DNA of 64,000 nt from Histoplasma ohiense (GCA_017607445.1 JAEVHH010000003.1:558001-622000), one strand, 5' to 3'. Positions 36,990-49,017 are shown, counted from the first letter of the stretch. Made by a program: numbers and translations. The notes: generated from the sequence alone by a model not told the origin.

Positions 36990-37040
36990 CTCCGTTCCGT
37001 TGCCTGTTCTCCGTTCCGTTGCCTGTTCTCCGTTCCGTTG
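36990..37040. repeat. 19-nt tandem repeat, 2.7 copies
   Basis: Unit CTCCGTTCCGTTGCCTGTT, perfect copies at 36990-37008 and 37009-37027 and a partial third copy to 37040, within a pyrimidine-rich region. Confidence 0.9.
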
Positions 37041-37370
37041 TCCTCCGGATCTTCTAACGTAACCCCCCAGTACTCCCCCTTAATATTCCGCTGTTTTTGT
37101 CTTCTTTCCTCGTCTTTTCCTCTTCGCGCGAAACAACCCTCCTCCCCTTTGGTTTCAAAGGCCTTGCATCTTACACTTACACGTTGCAGCACATTACCTT
37201 CTCTCCAGCAGAGCTCACCTCTTTATTTATAATCCATATTGATTTTGGCATCCGCCCCGGGGAAACCCAAGTGGTAAAAAGGCTAGCTTTCGGCACATCC
37301 AATCCCGGTCAAAACTTGCATCCATCTTGACGTATCTTTCTGTCGCCTTCTTTCTTTCCTTTCATTGTTG

Positions 37371-37373
<3 letters not shown>

Positions 37374-37403
<30 letters not shown>
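37374..37403. repeat. Poly-T run (30)
   Basis: Uninterrupted T homopolymer about 210 nt before the start codon of the phosphoesterase-like gene. Confidence 0.95.
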
Positions 37404-37405
<2 letters not shown>

Positions 37406-37612
37406 GTTCTTTCAAAACCGTCCATCTATTCTTGCCCCAGATTAATTGGTGACGAAGTGACCGAACCGATCAAGTGCCTGAACGCTGAACCGCCAAACCG
37501 GACAAAAAAAAAGAGGAAGCTCGTATCTACACCACCCTCTCCCCGCCTCCTCTTTCATTTTCTCAACTGTTAACATCCATCAACCTGTTTGCCTTTCCTC
37601 CTCTCTATCCAT

Positions 37613-40448
37613 ATGGCTTCAGTATGTTTTCTCCCTAATCCTCCAAGTAGCTTACCTGATCGACATAAGCCGTCCTCTTGTGAACAAACCTTCTCCCGCA
37701 GCTCCCTCAATCCTTCCGCACTCGTTTTTTATTTTTTTTCTTATTTTTTTTTATTTTTTATTTTTTATTTTTATTTTTATTTTATTTTTTTTTTGGGAAC
37801 GCGTGTACTCCAAGAGACGATCACTGACTTTCGGCGAAACGCACAAAAATAATAGCCCCGTCCCGCCCACACCTTTAACAACCCGGGTTACAATCTCGCC
37901 AACGGATCGACGAGCGGCCCCACTCCCGGAGCTACTGCGCTGCTCCCAAATAATGGCAGAGTGATTCAGACCGGTGGTGTGCGAGTGCTTTGCGTTGCGG
38001 ATGTGCGAGGTATGCATATTCTGATCAACGATTCCTCTTTCTTGATCTATGTATTTTTGGCTTCTGGGCAAAAAGGAAGAAAGTTTCACTTGATTGTGTG
38101 GGAGGATATATATAGGCTTTTGAACATTATAGTTCTATCTGTTTATGTGTTGATGAGCCCCCCGACTAACGAGAGCCTTCAAATGGTCTTAGGAAACTTA
38201 AAATCACTCAATGAACTTGCCAAGCAAGCTCGCGCGGATCATATTATCCATACTGGCGACTTTGGATTTTATGATGATACCTCTCTCGAAAGGATTGCGG
38301 AGAAGTATGGTTTTTTTTTTTTTTTTTTTTTTTTTTGGGACCCATCCTCTACTTCAATTTCACAAATGTACACCTCCCAATTATGCTTTTTAACTAACCT
38401 GATTGATTTTTTTTTACGCCCTTTGCAGGACATTGAGACACGTTGTTCAATACTCTCCTCTTCTTCCAGAGCCAACCAAGAAAAGCATTGCCCAAGTTCC
38501 ATCTCAGCAATCCATCAAACAACGATTCAGCCCAGAACAACTCCCCCTCTCCGAACTCCCGCTATTGCTCAACAAGCAATTGACACTCGACATTCCTGTA
38601 TACACCGTTTGGGGCGCTTGTGAGGATGTACGGGTACTGGAAAAGTTCAGGTCCGGCGAATATAAGGTCGACAAACTACACATCATCGATGAAGCCAGCT
38701 CGAGGTTGCTGGATGTCGGTGGGGTGAAACTCCGTCTCCTTGGCCTGGGAGGTGCGGTGGTTATGCATAAGCTGTTCGATAATGGAGAGGGCAAGACAAC
38801 GATCGCGGGCGGGCAGGGAACTATGTGGACAACGCTTCTGCAGATGGGCGAATTGGTTGATACCGCAAACCGCGTCTATGACCCATCTGAGACTCGTGTT
38901 TTCGTCACGCACGCCTCGCCAGCTCGCGAGGGCATGTTGAACCAACTCTCGGTCACACTCAAGGCTGATTTCTCCATTTCGGCCGGGTTGCATTTCAGAT
39001 ACGGCAGTTCATATAACGAATTCAGCGTTAATCCTACTCTGGACCATTATCGTGGCAAATTGGCGGCATCCAAGGCTTCGTTTAACGACGTGTGGGACAC
39101 AGTTAAGGGCGAGGTCGAGACTGCCATCAATGCCAACGAGGCCCAGAGAACTCTATTGGACAATGCACTAAATATCGTTGAGAAGATGCCGACAATCGCG
39201 AATGGCGGGAACCCCTTCGGAGGCCCTGTCGCAGCGAGCAATGCCGGCGGCCAGGTTGATGAGAGTGCGTTCAAAAACATGTGGAATTTCAACCTGGCGG
39301 ATGCTGCTTTCGGATACTTGGTTCTGGAAATCGATTGTGGGCGTATCGGCACGGAAATGCGTGCCCAGGGCTTCAACTTCTCACATCGTACCGGCAAGCA
39401 AGCAACCGCCGCACCCCCCATAACCCAACAGCCATCGACCGTGCCGGGCGCGCCGGGTCCTGGTGCTCACCCCGGACAACCAAGACCAACCGGCGGTGTT
39501 CAATTCGGACAGACACCAGTACCGAGCCGTAGTGGCGCTGGGACCACGTATCAACAGCCAACGCAGCCTCCACCCGCGCAAAATAAACCGGCGGGGCCGC
39601 TTCCTCCGAAAACAACCGCATCACCAGCGCCCGTAATTCCGAACAATAAAATTAATAAGCCCGCAACACCTCAGCCCACCGGGGCGAATGTTAACGTCCC
39701 AGCAAGCTCGACAGACAAAGCCAACGAGTCCAACGGCACAGCGCACGGTGCAGGTGACAGGACCGATTCCAGGAATGACTCCAGAACAGGGCCCCCTCAA
39801 GAACGCAAACAAAGCAGCGGCCTCTTCATCTCGAACGTAGACTCCGAACAAGCAATCCGCGACCTATTCACCGACGACGACAAAGCCAAGATCCTCAAGG
39901 TAGAGAGATGGGGCAAATTCAACCATGTGGTGACCTTCTCTACTCCCGAGGAAGCAAAGAGTGCCTTGGACCGACTACCGGCTGACCACAAGAAACCAAG
40001 CCCGCCGGGTCCGAACCGGAAGCCGAACGTGAAGATGTTTGAGGATCGCGGGAGCCGAAGGGATATTAATCGTGGGGATGGCAACGCGGGGACGTGGCAG
40101 GCTAGCAACCGCGGCGGTGGTGCGGCGGGCGCGGCTGCTGCGAACGTCGGACAGCGGAGTGGGTATCAGAGTGGCAGCGCTTCAAGCGATCTGGATATCG
40201 GACGGGGCCGTGGTGGGTTTGGTGGTGGGCGAGGTCGGGGTGGACGAGGTGGAGACAGAGGTGGACGGGGCGGGGATAGAGGCGCAAGGGGTGGCCGCGG
40301 TGGGTACGGAGGTGCTGGCGATCGCGGCGAACTGCGGGAGCGTGGTGGTGCTTCTGCTGGTGTTGCTGGTGGGAAAGGTGAGTCGCCGGCTCCTGCTACC
40401 ACGACGCCAGCACCAGCCCCTGCGGGAGAGGCGAAAGGGGGTGACTAA
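37613..40448 (+). CDS. Phosphoesterase-like protein (DUF2433) with RGG tail
   Basis: Four exons, 37613-37621 (only ATG GCT TCA, MAS), 37856-38009, 38193-38304 and 38429-40448, 764 aa. The 9-nt first exon is inferred: stops block the frame just upstream of 37856, the donor GTATGT is ideal, and orthologues as I recall start MAS. The fold resembles calcineurin-like phosphoesterases: VLCVADVRGNLKSLNEL (weak DxHGN-like), IHTGDFGFYDD (GD), VWGACEDVRV and FVTHASPAREGMLNQL. The family's catalytic activity is unproven. After about residue 440 come P/A/T-rich linker sequence, an RRM-like segment (GLFISNVDSEQAIRDLF, FNHVVTFSTPEEAKSAL) and an RGG/glycine-rich tail, suggesting RNA binding. Intron 2 (183 nt) is stop-free; intron 3 begins with GTATGG and then 26 T. 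Confidence 0.88.
38311..38336. repeat. Poly-T run (26) at intron 5' end
   Basis: The run starts 6 nt after the 5' splice site of intron 3 (38305-38428) of the phosphoesterase-like gene, on the coding strand and far from the acceptor. Confidence 0.9.
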
Positions 40449-40524
40449 ATGCGGAGTCCGTTTGATTTTGTATGTGGACGGGATGGATATGGTTGGGTTT
40501 GGGCTGTTTTCTATCTGTTTTCTT

Positions 40525-40527
<3 letters not shown>

Positions 40528-40562
<35 letters not shown>
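40528..40562. repeat. Poly-T run (35)
   Basis: Longest homopolymer in the window, about 80 nt after the stop codon of the phosphoesterase-like gene. Confidence 0.95.
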
Positions 40563-40564
<2 letters not shown>

Positions 40565-41130
40565 TAATGTGATGTGATCGTGTGTAAAACTGTTTTTTTT
40601 TTTCTTCTCATTTTTTAATCTAAAGTTTATGTTATCCTCATTCTCAATTCCTTTCTTCCCCCTCGAACTATTCAGCTCCTCCTCCTGTTTTTCCGCCCGT
40701 TCTTTATAGTCACAAAATTCCTTCTTGCTTTCATTTGGTTTTTTTTTTTTTTTTTTTTTAAATCCTTTTCTCTTTTTCTCACTTCATTTTAAAGAATTTC
40801 GTATCATACATACATACCACAGCTGCTACAACTACAACTACAACTACAAGAACAAATACTACTACTTCTACTACTAGTACCAGTACCACGTACCTCGAGC
40901 TACTCCATATACCGTATACGTAGGCGCACCTACTTCTCAAGTGGTGTCTATATTGCCGCATCCCCTTCTCAACGGGGTTAGAAAAATACGCAAGCAAGCA
41001 AGGGCAGGGACAAGAGAATAAATAAGAAGAAACAAGATGTGTTTCGTTATAGATTGAAGTGGCTCACTATACCATACCATGTCCTCTCACTTCCTATTAG
41101 TGAGCTGGAAAACTGCTAGGGCATGTCAAT

Positions 41131-41133
41131 ATG

Positions 41134-41164
<31 letters not shown>

Positions 41165-41166
41165 AT
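41131..41166. repeat. Microsatellite (TA)n(TG)n
   Basis: A TA dinucleotide run passing directly into a TG run, between convergent genes. Confidence 0.9.
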
Positions 41167-41253
41167 GTTTGTATATGTAAAGGGAGGTTGATGTAGTGGC
41201 ATGGATCTAGGCAAGGGCATTGCGATCGATCCGGTCGATCATCGTGAGAATTG

Positions 41254-41282
<29 letters not shown>
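41254..41282. repeat. Poly-A run (29)
   Basis: Uninterrupted A run (T run on the minus strand, that is, downstream of the M35 protease gene), followed by AATAAATAAATAAG-like sequence. Confidence 0.9.
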
Positions 41283-41284
<2 letters not shown>

Positions 41285-41573
41285 AATAAATAAGAGAATG
41301 TGATTCCGCACCCATGTTTCCCCCCGAATTTATAACAGCGCTGCCGATGTATATGGATTTTCGCTAGGAGATACACACACAAGTTCACCGATCCATAGAG
41401 AATCTGGTTTTTCGCATTATATGGGCGGTTTGGTCTCCTTTTCTGATTTGATATGTGTTCTTCCACGGACGGGGAAATGAATGTATGGACAATCCCTCCC
41501 TCCCTTCTCCGCCCTAACGCTTCCCCTTTGAAGAATTTTTTCTTAGGCCACGGATGGCACTGCGACGCTCCCT

Positions 41574-42863
41574 TCAGATGGGACTACAGTTTTGTCCTAT
41601 GGCTAGATAAATGCAAGTAAAGAACAAAAATGGAGTGTTGGTTAGCATTGGCATGGAAACTCTGAAGGGCGAAAAGGAAAAAAAAAAAAAAAAAAAAAAT
41701 TGGAATGATAGAAGAGGTATCTCACCATTTGAATAGAATATATAATTATCGGCATTCCGAAACGCCATATCAGGCGTCAGCGCGATCGACGCGTCTTCAC
41801 CGTAGGCAATATCAGTTGTGGCGGGATAGTATACGGCGTCGATATGCGAGAACTCGTGGATGACAGTCAACGCTCGGTCCCCCGAATCGCACTCCTGTGA
41901 TGACACACCAGCCGAATAGAAGATTGGACAATTGACAACGATATTCGATCCCGAGACTGCATAGGCGATCACGCCCGGACGGGAGCAAACGTTCATTGAA
42001 TCATGGCACTGGTACTTGACTGTTCCGGCAATTGAGCTTTCGGCTTCGTTGGCGATGGCGCGGAAGCGGTCAGAAACCTGTTGGCGGATGGTGCGGTCTG
42101 TCGTGCGGAAATATTGCTCGAATAGTCGCGCATCGCCGTGTTGAGCGGCGCTGGAAGCCTGTGCAGCGATGTTGGAGGCTCTTTTCAGTGCGCGGGCGAT
42201 GACGGCCTTTTGCTGGTCGTTACAGCCACCGTTGTCAAAGTCGGCGCGGCGAGCTAAATGGTGGTGTTTGGCGCGGGCGGAAAGAATGCTGGATGATTGT
42301 TTGTCATTGACCTTTATTCTGATTTCGTTGGACTTATACGGGATGATGCCGGCGATACGTGTGGATTTGGCATCGCTGAAAGGGAAGATGCCCTCGGCAG
42401 AGACAATGTAAGTGCTGTTTTCCGAGAGGTCGAAGGTTTCCGCGAGGTCGAGTTCGGTTTCGATGGTTTGCCCAGGGGCAATGGGTTGGAAGGCATCTCT
42501 GGTTAGACTGGAGGGGTAGTGGCGGATGTGAATGCCTTTGAAGGGCACTTCTTTTTCGGAGCCTGTGATATATTGACTTGAGAAGGTGATTCAAGTGTTG
42601 CAACATGGAAGACAAGGATGTAACATACCTTCTTTGTAGACTGTGACCTTCTTCGTGGGAGATTTGTCAAGGAGTGTGTTCACTATAAGAACAGGGGTCT
42701 CTGAAGTGCCAGTGTTCGTCACGGAAACATGGACCTTGCTATTCCCGGTTGCGGACAGGCTGACATTGAGGCCCTCAGAACGGCGCCTAATGGAGATAAT
42801 GGCGTTGGAGTATACAGGAGCGAGCAGTCCAGCTGCTACCAATAGAATCGAAGATAAGTGCAT
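41574..42863 (-). CDS. Deuterolysin-family (M35) metalloprotease, secreted
   Basis: Neutral protease 2-type zinc endopeptidase. Three exons on the minus strand, 42863-42629, 42562-41726 and 41602-41574, 366 aa. The start MHLSSILLVAAGLLAPVYSNA is a signal peptide; upstream in-frame ATGs would bury it. A propeptide of about 160 residues ends near LARRADFDN, a possible Kex2-like site, and the mature part begins with CNDQQKAVIARAL. The zinc motif is VIHEFSHID (His about 314 and 318, Glu 315) with the aspzincin aspartate in ATTDIAYG (Asp about 329). Canonical members have HExTH and GTxDxxYG, so the Ser and the Ala-Thr are departures. Paired cysteines (CHDSMNVC, CPIF, QEC) are kept. Intron 2 contains a 22-nt A run (T on the coding strand) and is stop-free in frame. 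Confidence 0.92.
41678..41699. repeat. Poly-A run (22) inside M35 intron 2
   Basis: Reads as a T run on the coding (minus) strand within intron 41603-41725, nearer its 5' end. Confidence 0.9.
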
Positions 42864-44996
42864 ATTAATAAGGAATGAACAAATGAAAGCTATGGAGGAA
42901 GTAAAAACAAAATAAGGGTGGGAGAACAGAGACAAAGAAACAAGAAATAAGCACAAGCAAATAGAGAATTGTGAGAAACGAAGGTGATGAGGGAAACGAG
43001 GTGGGACAGTGAGTTATCTTCATTGTTCACCAAGATGCTCCAACAGGAGGATTATTGAGCATGAAGCTCCGGTTCCATGAGTGGAAATGTTGGCGGGTCG
43101 GTTGAACTTTATCGAGAGGCAGCCCTCGCAAGGCTGAGATCGAGGCCATATTTAGTTTTTCACCTCGAATTCTCTTCCCGGTGTGGTAACGGAGGACCTG
43201 AACGTGCCTGGCAGGCATGTGATTTTTGGCAGAAGGCGATTTCCTAGACAGTTGGTAATCGAATGTTTGATAAAACCAGTGGGTTGATATTCCTTGACGT
43301 TTAAGAGGGTACAGAGCGGAGAATATGCAAGTCCAGAGAGGGGACAGCGGGGAAGATTTGCCTCCTTGTTTGCATCTTTTTTTTTTTTGAAAGGTTTTGA
43401 GAGGAGCACATCGTCAGAAGGTCCATAATGCTCAAATTCCAGAATCTTGCATGACCACCTCGGTTCACGAGAGTTGCTGCTGAGGAGTGCTGAAACTTGT
43501 AAGGAACTGGCTGTTGGGTCAACTTAGATAGCTCCGACGATTATAGTGATAGGAAGGAAGGGATTGGAGTTCTTGCGTATCATGTTTCAATATAGAATGA
43601 TTTGAAACATCGCAAGTTGAAACTCTAAGCAAGCTCAGTTTTACGAGAAAAAAAATTGACTGAATTACTCTCACGCACTTTTTCCAGTACCAGCGTCAGC
43701 CAACAACCTGCTGGGAGTAGGTACGCTGCGACTGATTCTGTTGAGGGTAGCTTAGGTACACGGGCTTCTCTCCTATCGGGCCCTTTTCAACTTGTACTTA
43801 AAATGAAAATTGTTTCCCGAGCCGACCTAGAATTGCTCCGGGATTTTGGAATTGCATCTGTATGCAGTACGTGCACATATGCCGATCCTGGCAGTAGCAG
43901 GCCACCTGCTGGCCTCACTATGATGCAGATTTTTGTGCAACATTCATGTCCCAATTTCCCTTCTTGCTGGGACCTTAAGAGATGTGTCTGCGTGGACTTG
44001 AGCGATCTCTGGCACATTCTGTACTCTATGCGACAGTAGAGCTTGACATAGTTTATTGGGGTCATAGAGGTCATTCCAGGGAGACATTTTCTTCATTTCT
44101 CCATAAATCTGCGACAACGGACTCTTCCATCCTGCGATGAGAGTTGATGAGGTTATGCGCCTCGAGGAATTTGTCCACCAAACCTATTGAGCAGAGCCAA
44201 AGATAGAGCATCTCGGCACCATGGCCCCAGATCAACGGATGAGTTCCTCAAGTTCGTGTGTTATTGGCCAAAGCATTCGGCCGCTTGTAAGAAATGATCA
44301 ATGAAAACTGAGAATCGCAGAAAACGGGCTTAAGTCCTTGTAAATGTAGGCCTAGACCAGCATGATGGTTTGAAAGGAGGCGTCTTTATGACGTAGGCTG
44401 GGTTTGGTGGACGACTCAAACCCTCCGCGACATGCGGGAAAAACGGCCAAGGAGTAATTTTTGTTCAGCCTAATCCATGGTTTCCACCTGGAATGAACAC
44501 CATATGCCTCTGTGGTGTTCTTGTTCCTGGGAATCGCCTGTATAAAAATCGTTGTGATGTTTGACTGAGAACTTGGACAATGCCAAGCTTCAGATGCTTT
44601 GGTCCAACGATGCCATGAGCTGACATAAGCACGCGTCCAACCATTCTCCCGTCACATCGACCGTTTGCGCATCCCAACCTCTCACCTCTATTGCTGGTCT
44701 TATATTCTTATCCTGCTGTGTGGTTTGGCGCCGGTTATCATCTTCTTAGCGGAATCAGGTTTTGTTTTGCTTGCGTCCCTTTCCTTCCGTTCTATTTCGA
44801 ATACTGTCACAGGTTTGGGGACCCTAACGTCATCCAAACCCTCCACCGCTGCTCCTCAGATATTGAAATATTCCCTGTATCTTGATGATTTGACCCTCGT
44901 ATAAAAGGCATCTACTTCAACAAGGGGGAGTTAGTGGTTGTGCTAGAATCTACGAATGCTCCTCCGGTGACTTCTGCCTGTCGAAAATATCTAGCC
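42864..44996. other. Intergenic between divergent M35 and NCR1 genes
   Basis: 2.1 kb containing both promoters. Short ORFs (for example 43656-44039) lack family resemblance or splice support. A short T run lies at 43378-43388. A TATA-like element for NCR1 is listed separately. Confidence 0.5.
44900..44906 (+). promoter_or_regulatory. TATA-like element upstream of NCR1
   Basis: TATAAAA about 91 nt before the NCR1 start codon, at a distance that would give a short leader. Sequence match only. Confidence 0.45.
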
Positions 44997-47900
44997 ATGC
45001 GCCTTGGCTGCTTGCCGCTCCTGGCTGGACTGGTAGCTGCTCAGTACAGCTCCGTCTTTGCCCAGGGAGAGACGAAGATTCACGAGGAGGGTCGTTGTGC
45101 GATTCGTGGCCACTGCGGCAAAAAGTCTTTTTTCGGTGGACAGTTGCCTTGTGTCGATAATGGATTTGCAAAAAAGCCAGCAGCAGATACACGAGCGAAA
45201 CTGGTTTCGCTATGTGGAGATAAATGGAAGACGGGGAATGTTTGCTGCGACGACGATCAGGTATGAATCCGTTTTTTGGGTGAGAAGCTGTGCTTCCCAG
45301 CCCTACGCTGATTAGGGGATGTGACACTTGAACTTACGTTTGATTTGTTCTGCTTTTCCAACAGATTGCTGCTTTGTCCTCGAACCTGAAGCTGGCCGCG
45401 GGTATAATTGCCTCATGTCCGGCTTGCAAAGAAAACTTTTTCAACCTATTTTGTTCCTTCACCTGCTCTCCTAATCAGTCGCTTTTTATCAACGTTACAC
45501 AAACAGACAAGATTAATGGGAGGACAGCGGTGACAGAGCTGGATAACTTGTGGTCAGAGGGATATCAGTCTGGTTTCTACGACAGCTGTAAGGATGTGAA
45601 AAACGGTGCTACGGGCGGCAAGGCAATGGACTTCATTGGTGGAGGAGCGAAAAATTATTCTCTGTTCTTGAAATTCTTGGGCGATAAGAAGCTGCTGGGC
45701 AGTCCCTTCCAAATCAATTTTGTGACAGGATCAAAGGGACATGAGAATTTGGGGATGCGACCTTTATCAGAGATTCCAAAAACGTGCAGTGATTCGGACC
45801 AGAAATATCGGTGTTCATGCGTCGACTGCCCCGCTGTTTGTCCCCAGTTACCAGCGTTGACGGAGGAGAGCTATTGCCATGTTGGGTATTTGCCCTGTTT
45901 ATCTTTCTCTGTCATAGTCATCTATTCGGTGTTTTTGCTGCTCTTAGTCGCTGGAACTCTTGGTCATTTCGCCTTCCGGAGACGCCAACAACGAAAACTG
46001 GAACGGGTCAGGCTCCTACAAGACACAAGCCCAAGTGATGACGAAGATGAAGGTGATCTCATTGACGATGCTGGCATTCTCGACCGCCCTCAAACCAGTT
46101 ATAGGCTAAATTCTATTTTCGATGCGATGTTTAACCGCCTTGGTGGTGCTTGTGCTCGCTTTCCGGCATTAACGATAACGACAAGCATTATATTATGTGG
46201 CTTGCTAAGCCTGGGTTGGCTTCGTTTCGCTGTCGAAATAGACCCTGTCAAACTCTGGGTGAGCCCAGACTCAGCTGCTGCGCGGGAGAAAGCATTTTTC
46301 GACGAGAATTTCGGGCCTTTCTTCAGAGCCGAACAAGCGTTTCTCGTTAACGATACCCATCCAAGCGGACCAGGGCCTGTTTTAAGCTACGAAACGCTCA
46401 GTTGGTGGTTCGACGTGGAGAGTCGAGTTCGCCGCATGATTTCATTGGACAAGGGGCTCTCTCTGGACGATATTTGTTTTAACCCGACCGGGAAGGCTTG
46501 TGTTGTCCAATCATTGACCGGATATTTTGGAGGCTCTTTCGCCAATGTCGACCCCAACACTTGGGAAGCTCATTTGAAGCATTGCACAGAGTCTCCAGGC
46601 TCCGTAGAATGCCTTCCAGATTTCCAACAGCCCCTAAAACCAGAAATGATTCTCGGTGGTTATGGACAGACCGATAACGTATTGAATGCCACCGCACTTG
46701 TTGTTACATGGGTGGTTAACAACCATGCCCCTGGCACAATAGCGGAGGCTGGAGCAATAGATTGGGAGGGTAGCTTGAAGAGAGTGCTCGAGGTGGTTCA
46801 AGAGGAAGCAACTGAACACGGTTTACGTGTTTCTTTCAACACCGAAATCAGCCTTGAGCAAGAATTGAATAAGTCTACGAACACGGATGCCAAAATTGTG
46901 GTAATCAGCTACGTAATTATGTTCGTCTACGCTTCGTTAGCTCTTGGATCTACAACTTTGACTTGGAAAAGCATCCTCAGCAACCCGGCAAATAGTCTAG
47001 TGCAGTCGAAATTTACTCTTGGTATCGTCGGTATATTGATCGTTCTGATGTCTGTCTCGGCTTCTGTTGGGATTTTCTCAGCAGTCGGAATCAAGGTGAC
47101 GTTAATCATCGCAGAAGTGATCCCGTTCCTCGTCCTTGCAATCGGCGTCGATAACATTTTCCTAATCGTTCACGAATTTGAACGAGTAAACGGAAACCAC
47201 CCAGACGAAGAAATCGATGAGCGCATCGCACGATCTTTGGGAAGAATGGGCCCCAGCATCCTCCTTTCTGCAACCACAGAAACAATTGCGTTTGCGATGG
47301 GAGCTTTTGTAGGGATGCCTGCTGTCAAGAATTTCGCAGCCTATGCTGCGGGTGCCGTCTTGATCAATGCGTTATTACAAGTTACGATGTTTGTGTCCGT
47401 ACTAGCACTGAATCAGAGACGTGTTGAGAGCCTCCGTGCAGACTGTTTGCCTTGCGTTACCGTCCGAAAAGCAAATTCGTCCAGTATCCCAGGCGGTCAG
47501 CCGTACGACCACGCGGAGGAAGGCGCTCTGCAGCGTTTCATTCGAAAGATATATGCGACTCGTCTTCTTCAGAAACGGACAAAATTTTTAGTTGTGACTG
47601 TTTTCCTCGGAATCTTCACAGCCGGCCTTGCGCTACTACCAACTGTGGCGTTAGGCTTGGACCAACGTATCGCCATCCCCAGCGATTCATACCTGATTGA
47701 CTACTTTAATGACATGTATGATTACTTTGGAAGTGGGCCTCCTGTCTACTTCGTGACGCGAGATGTGAATATTACCACAAGAAATCATCAGAAGCAACTC
47801 TGTGGAAGATTTTCAACCTGCGAGGAGTATTCACTGGGCTTTGTCCTCGAACAAGAATCCAAGCGTGCCAATGTTTCTTATATCTCAGGATCCGCAGCTA

Positions 47901-49017
47901 GTTGGATCGACGACTTCTTTTATTGGCTGAATCCTCACCAAAAATGCTGCAAGGAAGACGGACAAACTTGTTTCGAAGATAGGAATCCGCCATGGAATAT
48001 TTCCCTCCATGGTATGCCAGAAGGATCTGAATTCATTCATTACGCACAAAAATGGTTGCAATCACCTACAGACGAGACATGCCCTCTCGGCGGTTTGGCT
48101 CCTTATAGCAATGCCCTAGTTCTCGATTCAAAACACGTCATGACAAACGCAAGCCATTTCCGAACGAGCCACACTCCCTTGCGTAGCCAGAAAGACTTCA
48201 TCAAAGCGTATGCCTCTGCTCGTCGTATTGCTGACGGCATCTCACAAGAGCACGGTATCGATGTTTTCCCTTACTCCAAATTCTATATATTTTTCGACCA
48301 GTATGCGTCTATTATTCGCCTCACGGGAACATTGCTCGGGTGCGCAACTGCGATCATTTTTGTTGTCACATCTATTTTCGTCGGTTCTATAGCCACAGGC
48401 GCAGTCGTAACCGCAACAGTGATTATGACTGTTGTCGATATCATCGGAACCATGGCTATTGCTAATGTTTCACTAAATGCCGTCTCGCTGGTTAACTTAA
48501 TTATCTGTGTCGGTATCGCGTTTGAGTTCTGTGCACATGTTGCACGCGCTTTCATGTTCCCTTCTAGCCCACTCTTGGAGCAGGCTCGAGGTAAATTCCG
48601 ACATCGTACTGCACGCTCGTGGGTGGCATTGGTCAATGTTGGCAGCAGTGTCTTCACTGGCATCACTGTTACCAAACTTCTAGGTGTCTGTGTGCTCGCA
48701 TTTACAAGAAGCAAAATATTTGAAATCTACTATTTCCGGATTTGGCTGGCGCTGGTAATATTTGCCGCGTCGCATGCACTGATATTTTTGCCAGTTGCCT
48801 TAAGCTTCCTTGGTGGTGACGGTGAGTTCGTTTCTGCTGTTAATTTGTGAATTTTGCGATGTTATGTACTGTATTTGTTCATCGAACTGATGCGATTTAT
48901 GATTTCCTGTTAGGATATTGTGATCCTCAAACAGACGGCGGCCTGGAAGAGGACCTCGCCGCGCGAAGATACCGATCGTTGTTGCCCGATGACTATGATT
49001 CCGAGGACGACTCGTGA
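44997..49017 (+). CDS. NCR1: Niemann-Pick C1-type sterol transporter
   Basis: Vacuolar/lysosomal membrane protein that takes sterol from NPC2 and inserts it into the membrane. Three exons, 44997-45260, 45365-48821 and 48914-49017, 1274 aa. The ATG at 44997 opens a signal peptide (MRLGCLPLLAGLVAAQYSSV). The cysteine-rich N-terminal domain follows (GRCAIRGHCGKKSFFGGQLPC, NVCCDDDQ, CPACKENFFNLFCSFTCSP). The first inner membrane helix is LSFSVIVIYSVFLLLLVAGTL. The sterol-sensing domain is about residues 600-775 (VVISYVIMFVYASLALG, EVIPFLVLAIGVDNIFLIVH, with the GVDN signature). The C-terminal RND-like helices include SVFTGITVTKLLGVCVLAF. The short last exon encodes a cytosolic tail rich in acidic residues. 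Membership is secure and no breaks are seen. Confidence 0.96.

Larger units (their letters stand above)
35879..37612. other. Intergenic, upstream of the phosphoesterase-like gene
   Basis: 1.7 kb between two plus-strand genes. It includes a CACGTG at 36841-36846, a C/T-rich stretch (36940-37240) with a 19-nt tandem repeat, and a 30-nt T run at 37374-37403. The last part is probably promoter and leader of the next gene. No coding region was recognised. Confidence 0.55.
40449..41573. other. Intergenic between convergent genes, simple-sequence rich
   Basis: 1.1 kb holding T runs at 40528-40562 (35) and 40739-40759 (21), a TAC/TAG-type triplet-rich stretch near 40823-40880, a (TA)n(TG)n microsatellite at 41131-41166, and an A run at 41254-41282 (29). 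No gene was recognised. Confidence 0.7.

Noticed and set aside
25075..41282. Poly-T/A runs as tails of retroposed elements
   Set aside because: No target-site duplications or element bodies next to the runs; simple slippage explains them better.
43656..44074. Overlapping ORFs on both strands between M35 and NCR1
   Set aside because: No family resemblance and odd composition; treated as intergenic.
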